Positions 1 through 10,500 of a stretch of DNA of 64,000 nucleotides are shown here, in pieces. The stretch is taken from the NCBI GenBank assembly GCA_958296055.1, contig CATQHS010000001.1, forward strand, positions 1,522,277 through 1,586,276. The letters are read 5' to 3'. Each line of letters starts with the position of its first letter. Position 1 is the first letter of the stretch. The stretch comes from an uncultured Acidimicrobiales bacterium. Lineage in GTDB: Bacteria > Actinomycetota > Acidimicrobiia > Acidimicrobiales > Aldehydirespiratoraceae. Under the pieces are notes generated by a model. That model made no database searches, had not been told where the DNA came from, and saw nothing but the letters and a program-made list of their open reading frames with translations. Position numbers and translations under genes: made by a program.

Positions 1-1
1 C

Positions 2-1123
2 GTGAGCTTGGACTTCGCGCTGCGCCCGGAGTGGGTGAAGCTGCGGGCCCGGGCCCGGGCGGTGGCCGAGCGGGGCGCGGCCGCCTACGGGAAGTGGCAC
101 GACTCCTGGATCAACGGGCACTCCAAGGAGTTCTCCAGGGTGCTGGCGGCCGAGGGCTGGATCGGGATGACCTGGCCGGCCGAGGTCGGCGGCGGCGGCC
201 GGCCGGGGATAGAGCGGATCATCATGGCCGAGGAGATGATCAGCGCCGGGGCGCCCATCGCCGCGAGCTGGTTCGCCGACCGGCAGATGGGCCCCTCCAT
301 CTACACCTATGGCACCGACCGCCAGAAGGCCGAGTTCCTTCCGGGCATGCTCTCGGGCGAGGCCACGTGGTGCATCGGGATGAGCGAGCCCGACGCCGGG
401 TCCGACTTGGCGTCGGTGAAGACGGCCGCGGTGCGCCACGGCGCCGACTACATCGTCAACGGGCAGAAGATCTGGACCAGCGCCGCGGCCGGCGCCGATT
501 ACTGCTACCTGATCTGCCGCACCGATAGCTCCGGTCCGCCCCACCGGGGCGTGAGCGAGCTGATCGTGCCCATGGACCGGCCCGGCATCGAGGTGCGGAC
601 GGTGCGCGACATGGTGGGCAGCGAGCATTTCTGCGAGGTGTTCTTCACCGACGTGCGGGTGCCGGCCGCCAACCTGGTCGGCGTCGAGGGCGACGCCTTC
701 CGCCAGACCATGGTCCAGCTCGCCCACGAGCGGGGCGGCATCGACCGCCTGGTGTCCAACCGCCCGCTCTATGACCTGGCCCTCGAGCGGGCCGACCGCG
801 CCGATCGGCGGGTGCGCCAGGAGATCGCCGCCATCGAAACCGGCTACCGGCTGGGGCGGCTCATGGTCTACCGCGGCGCCCTCGGCCAGGGCGGGGCCGA
901 CTTCAGTGCAGGCACCAAGGCGTTCTGCACCGAGCACGAGCAGCGGGTGGCCCAGTTCGCAGCCGTAGTTCTCGGCCCGGCCGCGGTTGCGGGCGATCTG
1001 GCAGGGGACGCGGCGCTGGCTGTGTGCTACGCGCCGGCGTACACCATCCAGGGCGGCACATCGGCCATCATGCGCAACATCCTGGGCGAGCGGGTCTTGG
1101 GGCTGCCCCGCGAGCCCAGATAA
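2..1123 (+). CDS. acyl-CoA dehydrogenase family protein
   Basis: Flavoprotein that introduces an alpha,beta double bond into acyl-CoA thioesters. The 373 residues match the usual ACAD length. The conserved middle-domain block MSEPDAGSDLASVKT lies at about residues 127-141, and the C-terminal block QGGTSAIMRNILGERVLGLP ends the protein. The usual catalytic Glu of MCAD-type enzymes in the C-terminal loop is a Gly here, as in many actinobacterial FadE proteins, so the base may sit elsewhere. The GTG start at base 2 leaves only one base upstream, so no ribosome site can be seen, but the N-terminus looks complete. The substrate cannot be told from sequence. Its neighbours are acyl-CoA and amidohydrolase genes of the core chromosome. 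Confidence 0.9.
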   Translation: MSLDFALRPEWVKLRARARAVAERGAAAYGKWHDSWINGHSKEFSRVLAAEGWIGMTWPAEVGGGGRPGIERIIMAEEMISAGAPIAASWFADRQMGPSIYTYGTDRQKAEFLPGMLSGEATWCIGMSEPDAGSDLASVKTAAVRHGADYIVNGQKIWTSAAAGADYCYLICRTDSSGPPHRGVSELIVPMDRPGIEVRTVRDMVGSEHFCEVFFTDVRVPAANLVGVEGDAFRQTMVQLAHERGGIDRLVSNRPLYDLALERADRADRRVRQEIAAIETGYRLGRLMVYRGALGQGGADFSAGTKAFCTEHEQRVAQFAAVVLGPAAVAGDLAGDAALAVCYAPAYTIQGGTSAIMRNILGERVLGLPREPR

Positions 1124-1297
1124 AGAACGGCGGCGGGTCCTGAACCTGCCCGCAAACCGAGCCGAGATTGGGCTACCACTCCGAGACAGTGAGGGCGGCG
1201 AGGCGGGCCGCTGATTGGATCAGCGCGGGATCAGGGGGCTGACGCCGATAGGCCGCCACCAGTTGGCGGTCGGCCCCGGCGGGGTCTTCGGCTTCGA

Positions 1298-1462
1298 TCA
1301 CCGCCCGGGCGCCGCGGCGAAGGCGTTCAAGAACTCTTCGTCGTTGTAATAGGTGTTGGCGATGTCTCCAGAGTCCAGTCGCGGTCCCTTGCCGATGCTG
1401 GCTTTGAGATCTTCGATGGTCAGCGTCTCAAGCGGCACATCGCTTTTGACTGGCTGCGACAC
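1298..1462 (-). CDS. small hypothetical protein (54 aa)
   Basis: Short acidic ORF downstream of the deacylase gene on the same strand. I chose the GTG at 1462 because AGGGAG lies seven bases upstream; an in-frame ATG at 1492 has no usable ribosome site. The product contains VPLETLTIEDLKASIGKG and a C-terminal YYNDEEFLNAF block, with no cysteine, membrane segment or recognisable domain. It could be co-transcribed with the deacylase gene, which ends about 50 bp upstream. No function is proposed, and a chance ORF remains possible. Confidence 0.45.
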   Translation of the reverse strand: MSQPVKSDVPLETLTIEDLKASIGKGPRLDSGDIANTYYNDEEFLNAFAAAPGR

Positions 1463-1511
1463 GGGCTTCTCCCTGCAGGCTTGTCGTTGCATCCTAGCGG
1501 GCTGGCCGTGT

Positions 1512-3263
1512 CTATGGCCCGCGTCGGTGGCAGCCAGAGCCCAGCGGCACGGTGTAGGTGTCGCGGCCGGAGCGCAGCACGGCGCCGGGGCGCTGTTCGG
1601 TGGCCACCCCGCCTTTGACGGTGGTGACGCCGCTTACCAGCACCCGCTCGATGCCGGTGGCCTGCGACCACAGCCGCTTGCTCCCGCCGGGCAGATCGAA
1701 GACCAGCTCGGGGTCGGTGGTGCCGATCCGGTTCGGGTCGAAAAGCACCAGGTCGGCGTGAAAGCCCGACGCGATCCGGCCCCGGTCCCGCAGCCCGAAC
1801 AGGCGGGCCGGGACGTCGGTGAGGTGGCGGATCGCGTTCTCCATCGTGGCGAGCCGCCGGCCTCGCAGGCAGTCGCCGATCCAGGCCGTGGTGTATCCGG
1901 CGCCGGCCATGCGGTCGAGGTGGGCACCGGCGTCGCTGCCGCCGATGATGACGTGCTCGTGCTCCCACACCTCGGCCCGCAGCCTCCAGCTCTCAGGATC
2001 GTCGTCGGTGGGGGCGGGCCACAGCACGGTGCGGAGGTCGTCGGCCAGGCAGATGTCGACCAGGCAGAAGAAGTCGCGCCGGCCCCGCTGTCGGGCGATG
2101 TCGCCCACCCGGCGGCCCTTGAGCCCCTCGTTGGCGGCCGAGTAGGTGTCGCCGATCCGGTAGTCGGCCCAGCCGGTGAGCCGGGAGAAGACCCCGGCCT
2201 CGGGCGAGGCGGCCCGGTTCTCGAGCCGGATCAGGGTCTCGGGGTCCCGCAAGGCGGCCATGCGCTCGTCCAGGGGCAGCCCGAGCACCTCACCCCAGTC
2301 CGGCAGCATGTTCAGCGCGCAATGGCTGCCCAGGCTCATGTTCATCCCCACCAGCACCGGCATGGTGAGCGCCACCGCCCGGGCCCCGGCTTCGGCGGCC
2401 TGCTCGCAGGCGGCGAGCTGGTTGCGGTAATCGTCGGGGCGGGCCGAGTCGACGGTGAGGACGTTCCAGTTGAGCGGCCGCTGGCCGGCCAGCGACATCT
2501 GGGTCATGAGCGCAACCTCGTCGTCTCGGAATCCGCTCATGCAGCCGTCGGCAACCCATTCCAGAGTGGTGCCCTCATGCGCTGAGGTCTCGCGGCACAA
2601 CTCCAGCACCTCGTCTTCGGCCGCCCAGCGGCTGGGCACGGGCCGGCCGTCCCAGTCGTTGTGGGTGAAGCTGCGGCCGGTGGAGAACCCGAGCCCGCCA
2701 GCGGCCAGCGACTCGCCCAGCAGGGCCCGCATGGCCGCTGTCTCCTCGGGGCTGGCCTCGTGGCCGACGGCACGGTCACCCATGACGGCGCGCCGCAGGG
2801 CGCAGTGACCCACCATGAAGCCGACGTTGACGGCCGGCCTCCGGGCCTGCACCGCGTCGAGGTAGTCGCCGAAGCTGGACCAGTCCCACGGCACCCCGGC
2901 GTCGAGGGCCTCGAAGGCCATGCCCTCCACCTTCACCATCATCTTCTTGAGGTACTCGGCGTCGTCGGGGCCGCCCAACGGGGCCAGGGTGAAGCCGCAG
3001 TTCCCCCCGATCAGCGAGGTCACCCCGAACAGGTTGGAGGGAGTGGTCCAGGGGTCCCAGAAGAGCTGGGCGTCGTAATGGGTGTGGGGGTCGATGAACC
3101 CGGGGCAGGCGACCAGCCCGTCGGCGTCGATGGTCGCCTCCGCGGGGCCGTCCACCGCGCCGACCGCGGTGATGCGGCCGCCGTCGATGCCGATGTCGGC
3201 CCGCTGGCCCTCCGCCCCGGTGCCGTCGATCACCGTCGCGCCCCTGATCACCAACTCCGGCAT
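1512..3263 (-). CDS. N-acyl-D-amino-acid deacylase / amidohydrolase family
   Basis: A 583-residue metal-dependent amidohydrolase of the D-aminoacylase type, which removes the acyl group from N-acyl-D-amino acids. The N-terminal beta-sandwich is followed by the metal-binding DPHTHYDAQ (His60, His62), and the downstream GGSDAGAHLD motif near residue 440 carries the late active-site Asp. The C-terminal GRIASGFHADLVLFDP block is typical of the family. The start ATG lies at 3263. In this family proteins with long insertions often act on unknown cyclic amides, so the exact substrate is open. Codon use is that of the GC-rich chromosome. It is divergent from the Fic gene across an AT-rich gap. Confidence 0.88.
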   Translation of the reverse strand: MPELVIRGATVIDGTGAEGQRADIGIDGGRITAVGAVDGPAEATIDADGLVACPGFIDPHTHYDAQLFWDPWTTPSNLFGVTSLIGGNCGFTLAPLGGPDDAEYLKKMMVKVEGMAFEALDAGVPWDWSSFGDYLDAVQARRPAVNVGFMVGHCALRRAVMGDRAVGHEASPEETAAMRALLGESLAAGGLGFSTGRSFTHNDWDGRPVPSRWAAEDEVLELCRETSAHEGTTLEWVADGCMSGFRDDEVALMTQMSLAGQRPLNWNVLTVDSARPDDYRNQLAACEQAAEAGARAVALTMPVLVGMNMSLGSHCALNMLPDWGEVLGLPLDERMAALRDPETLIRLENRAASPEAGVFSRLTGWADYRIGDTYSAANEGLKGRRVGDIARQRGRRDFFCLVDICLADDLRTVLWPAPTDDDPESWRLRAEVWEHEHVIIGGSDAGAHLDRMAGAGYTTAWIGDCLRGRRLATMENAIRHLTDVPARLFGLRDRGRIASGFHADLVLFDPNRIGTTDPELVFDLPGGSKRLWSQATGIERVLVSGVTTVKGGVATEQRPGAVLRSGRDTYTVPLGSGCHRRGP

Positions 3264-3394
3264 CGGTCCCCTCCGGCTGGCTGCATGATGGGCTCAGGAT
3301 AGGCGCCCCGCCCTGTCGTCGGCCCGGGTGGCACTACTTTAAATTCTGGCCCAACTTTTTGAAATTTCTATCCACAGTTTTTAAGTATCAAAGA

Positions 3395-3422
3395 TTAAAA
3401 TTGAAAAGAGATAGGCTATAAT
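3395..3422 (+). promoter_or_regulatory. candidate promoter of the Fic gene
   Basis: The 3340-3480 gap is strikingly AT-rich for this chromosome. It holds TATAAT at 3417-3422, preceded after 16 bases by TTAAAA (3395-3400), a partial -35 match. The Fic start codon lies about 90 bases downstream. The -10 is convincing; the -35 is weak. Confidence 0.5.
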
Positions 3423-3512
3423 CTAATAATCAGCCGAAAATTTTTAGAACCTCGGATTTGATGCTTTTTCCTTTAGGCAAGGTAAAAGCCATGACTGGAG
3501 CTTGATGCTCAG

Positions 3513-4667
3513 ATGAGCACGCGTGCAGGGCGATACGAACAACAGCCTACTGGCTACCAGGCCTTCGTCCCGAAGCCTCTTCCGCCTGACCCGCCGCTGC
3601 GGTGGGACGACGATCTGCTGCGACGGCTCTCGGACGCTGACGCGGCCGTGGGTCGCTTAGACGGTCTGGCTCGGAATCTGCCTAACCCTGACTTGTTTGT
3701 TGCCACCTACGTACGCCAGGAGGCGGTGCTGAGTTCTCAGATCGAGGGTACGCAGTCGAGCTTGGACGATGTGCTGGCCTTCGAGATCACGGAACTAGAG
3801 ACTGGGCTGCCCGCCGATGTCACCGAGACGGTGAACTACGTGAGAGCTATGAGCGAAGGGTTGCGGCTCCTTGACAAACTGCCGCTGTCGGGCTGGCTGA
3901 TTCGAGCTGTCCACAAAGAGCTGATGACGAACGTGCGGGGCGGTGAGCGGGACCCGGGCCAGTTCCGCCGCACGCAGAACTGGATCGGACCGGCCGGCTG
4001 CACCCTGGAGAAGGCCCGGTTCGTGCCGCCGGCGCCCGCCGATCTGCCCGCCGCGTTCGGGGAGCTGGAGCGGTTCCTGAACACGACGACTCAGCCGCCT
4101 CTGGTAGTGGCGGCGCTGGCCCACGCCCAGTTCGAAACCCTCCACCCGTTCCTAGACGGCAACGGCCGCACTGGGCGCCTGCTGATCACGCTGCTGCTGA
4201 TCGAGCGCAAGATGCTGAGCCATCCGTTGCTCTATCTGAGCTTGTTCCTCAAGCAGAACCGCAGCGAGTACTACGACCGTCTCGACTCCATCCGCACCCG
4301 CGGCGACTGGGAGGGCTGGCTGCGGTTCTTCCTGATCGGCGCGGCTGTGACCGCGGCCGATGCCCTCCGGGTGGCCACGGACGTGACGAAGTTGCACGAT
4401 CAGCACATGCGCTTGGTGGGGTCGGAGAATCTGGGCCGGTACGGGCCGCCGATGGTGGATCTTCTGTTCAAGCACCCGCTGGTAACGGTGAGATTCGCAA
4501 TCGAGCGGATCGGAGGCACCGCCCCCACCATCGGCAAGTTGCTCGAACGATTGACTGCCCTTGGGGTGGTCGAGGAAATCACCGGCAGGAGGTGGGACCG
4601 GTTCTATCGCCATTCGCCGTTTCTCGACTTGTTGGCCAGCAGCGATCCGACTGAAGATACGCCTTAG
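3513..4667 (+). CDS. Fic family protein (AMP-transferase type) with C-terminal winged helix
   Basis: Fic enzymes usually transfer AMP from ATP to a hydroxyl of a target protein. The 384-residue product has a Fic_N-type N-terminus, the inhibitory-helix motif SSQIEGT (Ser74...Glu78-Gly79), which places it in the class with an autoinhibitory helix before the core, and the intact catalytic motif [12 protein letters not shown] at residues 211-222 (catalytic His211). The last ~90 residues look like a winged helix ([22 protein letters not shown]). It appears catalytically complete and self-inhibited. Fic genes of this layout are common stand-alone genes in mobile or defence contexts; here it sits two genes away from the BREX operon. 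The target is unknown. Confidence 0.9.
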   Translation: MSTRAGRYEQQPTGYQAFVPKPLPPDPPLRWDDDLLRRLSDADAAVGRLDGLARNLPNPDLFVATYVRQEAVLSSQIEGTQSSLDDVLAFEITELETGLPADVTETVNYVRAMSEGLRLLDKLPLSGWLIRAVHKELMTNVRGGERDPGQFRRTQNWIGPAGCTLEKARFVPPAPADLPAAFGELERFLNTTTQPPLVVAALAHAQFETLHPFLDGNGRTGRLLITLLLIERKMLSHPLLYLSLFLKQNRSEYYDRLDSIRTRGDWEGWLRFFLIGAAVTAADALRVATDVTKLHDQHMRLVGSENLGRYGPPMVDLLFKHPLVTVRFAIERIGGTAPTIGKLLERLTALGVVEEITGRRWDRFYRHSPFLDLLASSDPTEDTP

Positions 4668-4734
4668 GGTTGGGCGCGGGCACGGTCGGCTAGCCCGGCG
4701 GCCTGAAGGAGAGCGGGCAAAGAGGGAGGACGAG

Positions 4735-5403
4735 ATGCGGTTCGGGCGGGACAAGGTGGCGATGCCGTCGCCCCGGGAGGCGTTGGCGGGGCGGGGCGGG
4801 GCCATGCCGGTCCAGGACTACGGGCACGTGGTGCTGGGTGCCCCGCTGGCCGAGCCCTTCCCCGAGGGCTGCGAGAAGGCCATGTTCGGGATGGGGTGCT
4901 TCTGGGGGGCGGAGCGGTACTTCTGGTCGCTGGAGGGCGTTCACACCACCGCGGTGGGCTACGCCGGGGGCCACACGCCCAATCCGACCTATCAGGAGGT
5001 GTGCACCGGCCGGACCGGCCACAACGAGGTGGTGCTGGTGGTGTACGACCCGGCCGCGGTGAGCTACGAGCAGCTCCTCAAGGTGTTCTGGGAGGTACAC
5101 GACCCCACCCAGGGGATGCGCCAGGGCAACGACGTCGGGACCCAGTATCGCAGCGGCATCTACACCTTCACCGAGGCCCAGCGGGCCGCGGCCACCGCCA
5201 GCCGCGACCGCTACCAGGCCAGGCTGGTCGCAGCCGGCTACGGCCGGGTCACCACCGAGATCGCCGACGCGCCGGAGTTCTACTACGCCGAGGAGTACCA
5301 CCAGCAGTTCCTGGCCCGAAACCCCGGCGGCTACTGCAACCATGGCTTCTGCCAGGTGGCCTACGACCCGGCCTCCGAATCCGATCCGGTCTCGCGGCCC
5401 TGA
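4735..5403 (+). CDS. msrA: peptide-methionine (S)-S-oxide reductase MsrA
   Basis: Repairs oxidised methionine by reducing the S-sulfoxide. The 222-residue product carries the catalytic motif GCFWGAE with the active-site Cys55, the conserved TGHNEVV and YRSGIYT blocks, and C-terminal [17 protein letters not shown] with a possible resolving Cys. I chose the ATG at 4735 because GGGAGGACG lies just upstream; the reading frame stays open further upstream but without a good ribosome site. It is the last chromosomal gene before the BREX operon and has normal GC-rich codon use. Confidence 0.95.
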   Translation: MRFGRDKVAMPSPREALAGRGGAMPVQDYGHVVLGAPLAEPFPEGCEKAMFGMGCFWGAERYFWSLEGVHTTAVGYAGGHTPNPTYQEVCTGRTGHNEVVLVVYDPAAVSYEQLLKVFWEVHDPTQGMRQGNDVGTQYRSGIYTFTEAQRAAATASRDRYQARLVAAGYGRVTTEIADAPEFYYAEEYHQQFLARNPGGYCNHGFCQVAYDPASESDPVSRP

Positions 5404-5640
5404 TCGTCGCGGCTTTACCCCTCCAAGCCTCTGTCCTACGCCACCAACCTCGTTGAATTGCCAGAACAGTCCAAGCGGCCGCCGCCTACTTGGCTTGCTC
5501 GGCGGCAAGCATGTGCAGGCTTTGTCATCGTCTGCCAATATCTGTCATCTTGCTGGCTCAGTTCGACCGTAAAGGGAGGGGGGCATGTTGTGCCTAGTGA
5601 TTCAGCGAAACATCAGAAAATGAGTCAGTAAGACGTAGGT

Positions 5641-6210
5641 ATGGCTACTGAAGCTGCACCCGCCGACGAAGCTCAGATTGAGCGAATCGTCAGGATGGTG
5701 CTCTGCGTAGCGCGCCTGGGGGAAGTCGATCACCGAGGGTGGTGGGGCACCAACCTGTATGGAGCCGCGGGTCGGGTCGTGCTGCACCAGCGCCTCCCCC
5801 GCACTTGGCGCATGGCCGCAGTGGAGCTGGATCTGGCCGCGGCGGCAAACCGGCACAACGAGATCCTTGACCGGCACAACGCGGTCCACCTTTTCAGCGA
5901 CAACTGGCCGCCACGACGCTGGGCGGGTGCCTGGGCGGCAGAGCAAAAGACAGCCACGCTTCCTGACGAGTTCTTCGAATGGCTCGAAACGGTTTCAATC
6001 GTCGATGTGAAAGATCATCTGAAGACTGAACGACCCGAGCGGAAGCTGGCTGCTGCCACCAAACCCAACGGTCAGATTCTTCGTGTCGGGTTCATCAGCA
6101 GGGACCATCTTGAATCGTCGGCCCGACTGGAGCCAGCCGTGGCTCAGTTGGCGGTTGCCTACACGGATCTAGGAGATTTTGCTGTTCCTTATTTGGAGGT
6201 CACAGGTTGA
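5641..6210 (+). CDS. brxE: BrxE family protein (first gene of BREX operon)
   Basis: 189 residues matching the BrxE pattern as I recall it: an N-terminal IVRMVLCVARLGE helix, WWGTNLYGAAGR, the LPRTWRMAAVELDLAAAANRHNE block and a VHLF motif after the NEILDRHN segment. BrxE is known from type 6 BREX loci, where it precedes brxA; its biochemical role is not established. The ATG at 5641 has only a weak ribosome site (TAGGT). The gene ends in TTGA, its stop overlapping the TTG start of brxA by 4 bases, so translation is probably coupled. GC is moderately high, closer to the host than brxA-pglX. Confidence 0.8.
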   Translation: MATEAAPADEAQIERIVRMVLCVARLGEVDHRGWWGTNLYGAAGRVVLHQRLPRTWRMAAVELDLAAAANRHNEILDRHNAVHLFSDNWPPRRWAGAWAAEQKTATLPDEFFEWLETVSIVDVKDHLKTERPERKLAAATKPNGQILRVGFISRDHLESSARLEPAVAQLAVAYTDLGDFAVPYLEVTG

Positions 6211-7001
6211 AGGATCGAGGATCGGACCCGAAGCTGAACGGGCTGAGTTCAAACATCGTCAAAGGTGGCGCTTTGATCGATGACACGGCCCGGTTCGTGC
6301 TGGCGTGGGACCGTTCATTGACGCCCGGACAGAATCTCGACCGGGTCGTGAAGGAGAATTTGCTAGGATTGCCGAGCCGATCTCGAGCTTCTGACATCAC
6401 TTGCTATGCCCTTGGACCTCGTTTTGCGAGACCTGGATCCGAGGTGGTTTGGGCGCTTCGAACACTCCTCCAGAACCGCCCGGCCTTCGTGGATGCCTGT
6501 TACTACGAAGCCACGCGGGCCGATGCACTACTGGCCATATTCGCCCAAAATGCGATGATGGGTTGGTATGTCGAAGGTCGTCGGCAGATTGATGTCGGAA
6601 CAGTTCGAGATTGGCTCTCTGACATGACCGTGGCTGACATCATCCCGATCTGGTCTGATTCGCTCACACAACGCGTTGCACAAGGACTCATTGCAACACT
6701 TCGAGATTTTGGACGTCTCATAGGTGCTCAACGCTCGCACCGCAAGGAAATTGCCCAACCTGGTATCTCGATGGAAAGCTTTGCTTATGTAGCTTACCGG
6801 CTTCATCAGCAGGGCGAATCGAGCCGTGCCATCCTCTCATCGGAAGTTTGGACTCGTTGGCTTCTCAATATGGATCGAGTTGATGAACTGATGCACCGGT
6901 TAGCGTCACTTGGGATTGTGTATTACTCAGTGGCTGGTTCGGTACTACGAATTGATTGGCGTGTGGAATCACTCCAGGAGATTGCCGATGCCGCTTCCTG
7001 A
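6207..7001 (+). CDS. brxA: BrxA (DUF1819 family), BREX component
   Basis: 264 residues with the BrxA/DUF1819 layout: an N-terminal IVKGGALIDDTARFVLAWD segment, an all-helical middle and a winged-helix-like C-terminus ending VYYSVAGSVLRIDWR. BrxA proteins are small DNA-binding components required in type 1 BREX; the precise step is unknown. The start is a rare TTG at 6207 that overlaps the brxE stop. The gene overlaps brxB by 14 bases. Base composition falls well below the flanking chromosome from here on. Confidence 0.87.
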   Translation: MKDRGSDPKLNGLSSNIVKGGALIDDTARFVLAWDRSLTPGQNLDRVVKENLLGLPSRSRASDITCYALGPRFARPGSEVVWALRTLLQNRPAFVDACYYEATRADALLAIFAQNAMMGWYVEGRRQIDVGTVRDWLSDMTVADIIPIWSDSLTQRVAQGLIATLRDFGRLIGAQRSHRKEIAQPGISMESFAYVAYRLHQQGESSRAILSSEVWTRWLLNMDRVDELMHRLASLGIVYYSVAGSVLRIDWRVESLQEIADAAS

Positions 7002-7563
7002 ACCACTTCGAAAAATTGCAAGCCGTATCGTCGATTTCCATGATCGCCAATCGACTCCACCATTTCTAGTTTACGTATACAACCCTAAGGATGAGTATAT
7101 CGTCCGTCGAGAGCTGGATGATCTCCGACGGTGGTTGGAAGCTGAACCGCGCGCAATCACCTGCGAAATGATCTCACTAGCTGAGATCTTCTGGGATGCG
7201 CTAGAGGATCATGGCCATCTAGAACTAGTGATAGAAGCTGAACGTGCTGGTGACTACGCTGAAGCGAAACTTGCGATTAATCAAATATTGGCGAATCCAC
7301 CTACGTTGGCGGAACGGGTTACACAAAAAGTGGTGAATCACAACGATGCACGATCGGCAGTATTTCTGTGCCGAGCGGGTGCTTTGTACCCAGCCCATAG
7401 AACGGGCCCTTTACTTGATGCGCTCAGAGACCAAGTAAACCGACCAGTCACGATGCTGTATCCAGGACGAATTTTAGGTGACTATGGTCTCGAGTTCATG
7501 GGTAAGAGTGAACCGGCATATGGATATCGGGCCCTTATTATTCCCAGAGGTAACTCATCGTGA
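6988..7563 (+). CDS. brxB: BrxB (DUF1788 family), BREX component
   Basis: 191 residues from an ATG at 6988, which has CAGGAG eight bases upstream inside the end of brxA. An upstream in-frame start exists but lacks a ribosome site. The family signature PVTMLYPGRILGDYGLEFMG lies near the C-terminus, and FLVYVYNPKDEYIVRRELDDL at the N-terminus resembles other DUF1788 proteins. BrxB is an essential but biochemically obscure component of type 1 BREX. Its stop overlaps the GTG start of brxC by four bases. Confidence 0.9.
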   Translation: MPLPEPLRKIASRIVDFHDRQSTPPFLVYVYNPKDEYIVRRELDDLRRWLEAEPRAITCEMISLAEIFWDALEDHGHLELVIEAERAGDYAEAKLAINQILANPPTLAERVTQKVVNHNDARSAVFLCRAGALYPAHRTGPLLDALRDQVNRPVTMLYPGRILGDYGLEFMGKSEPAYGYRALIIPRGNSS

Positions 7564-10500
7564 ATATAAGTGATATCTTTAGCCCCCTCACCAGACGAGA
7601 TATCAAAGAGGTGGTCAAAGTTGATGACGAGGACTCAGTACTAACAGAGATTGAGGAGTATGTTCTTACTGACCACATTAAGGAAGAGTTGACTAAAGCT
7701 CTGGATGTATATCAGGAGACGCTACACAATCCTAGCCATGAAATTAACATGTGGGTTAGCGGATTTTTCGGCTCTGGTAAATCTTCTTATGCTAAAATTT
7801 TTGGATATCTGCTCGCTAATCCCATTATTGATGATAAAGCAGTTAGTGACCGATTCTTTGAGCTGAACAATATTCCGAAAGCTCGAGCATTACTTGAAAG
7901 TATTCATGCTACGGTAATAACCAAAGTTGTGCTGTTAGATCTGAACACTTCGCCTAACGTGCTTGATGAAGGAGAACCGATCGTTTTGCCCATCTACAGA
8001 ACGCTGCTTAGGGCCTTTGACTATAGTGGTGATTTTACACTATCTGAGTTGGAGTGGGAGCTTGAAAAAGAGGGTACTCTCAATAGCTTTATCGAGCGAT
8101 ACGAAGAAATCTATCGGGCACCTTGGACGGAACAGCGTAATATAATCATCGCAAAGAACAGAGCTAGTCGAATACTTCACGAACTCGAACCCGGTACTTA
8201 TCCGGAGGCTGACTCATGGTCCAAATCTGTTGCTCCCCCAACGATCACTACCAAATGGTTCGTTCATCGAGCGGGCGAAATACTAGACCGACGCTGTGAA
8301 AGTAGAGCTCGAATGGTGTTCGTCGTGGATGAGGTGGGCCAGTATGTGGCTCGATCTACTGACCGGATGCGCCATCTCCAAGGGTTGGCCGAAGAATGCC
8401 AAAAAACTGAGAGTCGGATCTGGTTGGTAGCGACTTCTCAAGAGAAGCTGACTGATGTAGTGGATAGTCTAGAAGGCAAACAGACTGAGCTAGCTAAAGC
8501 GCAGGATCGATTTCCGATCCGGGTTGATCTGTTGCCATCAGATATCGATGAAGTAACCGGAAGGCGGGTGTTGGACAAAACGGCTGAAGGGGCAGCACAG
8601 GTACGAAAGCTGCTGGCTGCGAATCGCAATCAGCTCGCGGCATCAGTTTCGCTTCAATCCGAGCGCCATCAACCTTTCGCCGATGATGATCTCATTCGCC
8701 TTTACCCGCTTGTCCCATACCAATTGCAAATTCTGATAGAGGCGGTTTCAGCTAGACGAGCACAGGGCAGTGCGCCTACTACTATGGGCGGATCGAACCG
8801 AACTCTGATCCGCCACGCACATCAGCTCATCTATCACCCAGATGTTGGATTGACTAATAAACCTGTTGGTAAGTTAGCTACCTTGGATCTTTCGTACCGA
8901 CTTTTGGAGGACGTGATTCCCACATCATGGCGTTATGAGGTTGATCAAGTAACCGACAAACATGGCAACGACAGCTTTGCAGCTAGCGTTATAAAAATCA
9001 TAGCTTTGTGCAGTGAAGTACCGGGCGTTCCATTAACGCCTCGGAATCTTGCCGTTATGCTCCACCCTGCTATCTCGGCTGATTCTGTAGTTGCTGATGT
9101 AATTACTGCTCTTCAGCAACTTGAATCCGAAAACCGGATTAGAGAAGGGGAAAACGGTTACCGACTGCAGAGTCCTAAACAGAAAAACTGGGAGGTCACC
9201 CGACGCGGCATTGAAATGAAACCCAGCAACGCGGTCCAGTTGAGGCAGAAAGTTCTAAAGGATGAGCTTGGCTCGCTGACGGTCACAAAAGGGCGGGCTT
9301 TCAAAGTCGGGTTGTTCGTTGAAAATCAGAGAATGACCGATGGTCATATCAGTCTTGACTTAAGAGATGCGAATGATATTCAAGAGCTGATTAGCATCTC
9401 GCGTTCGAATGAATTTCATAATAGAATCTTCTGGACTTATAGAATGGCTAACGATACTTGGGATGCGTTATCTGAATTGTACCGCAGTGTTGAAATGGTT
9501 AACCGCTACGATAATCCAAGCCAAAATGATGAGCAGCGAGCATTATTAGTTGAGGAACGTAATAGACAAGATAACTTCGAAAGAAGAGCCATCAATTTGC
9601 TGGTGCGAGATCTTACCGTAGGTACAGTTATCTTCAATGGAAACGGTATCGAACTTCAAACACCTTCCGTAGGATGGACTATTCGTTCAGTGGCCGATGG
9701 TATAATGCTAGAGCGGCTAGACAAGATTTATCCTGAACGAGAATTGTTTGCCACTAATGTAACTAGATCTGATGTCTTGACGGTTTTATCTGCTGACACT
9801 ATAGATGGGTTTCCAGATAGGTTTGGATCTGATGGATTAGGGCTATTTCGTGAAACGGCTAAGGGTCGTGAACTTGCATCGGACATTGGCGCTGTCAAAG
9901 CTGTCATGACGTATATCGAGTCTAGGAACCAATATGGTGAAATTCAAAGTGGAGGACAACTAGAAAATCACTTTGGTAGCTGTCCTTATGGTGCAACGGT
10001 GGAATCACTTCAGGCGATGCTAGCTGTTGCCATGAGGTCGGGTTTGTTGGAAGTGGTGTCCCAGGCATCTCATATCACCTCATCTACGGATTCGCGACTT
10101 GGATCAATCTTCGGTCAGCTTCCAAAATTTCGAGCGGCCACTTTTAAACCTGCCGATAACTCCGGCACCTCTTTAGATATGAGAGGTGAAGTGGCCGAAT
10201 GGCTCGGTTCTATGACGGGAGAGTTACCCTCCTTGGCTCCTAGTGATCTAGCTGATGCCTGTCGAGAAGCATTCAAGGAGCTTATTTTGCCATGCAACAA
10301 AACACAATCGACACTTGATGGTCTTGGTCTAACTGTGCCTGCAATACTAATGACAATGAGTGAACTCCTCAACCAATTGGCAAATAAGGATGATGCCATC
10401 GTTATAGAGACTGTTCACAAGTATCGAACCGACCTGGAAGCTGGTAAGCACCGTGTCATGAAGATGATAGAATTGATAGAAGCAGATCTGGAAGTGTTGC

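Noticed and set aside
5404-5640. Promoter for the BREX operon
   Set aside because: Several partial -35-like boxes occur, but none pairs with a credible -10 at proper spacing, so no site is annotated.
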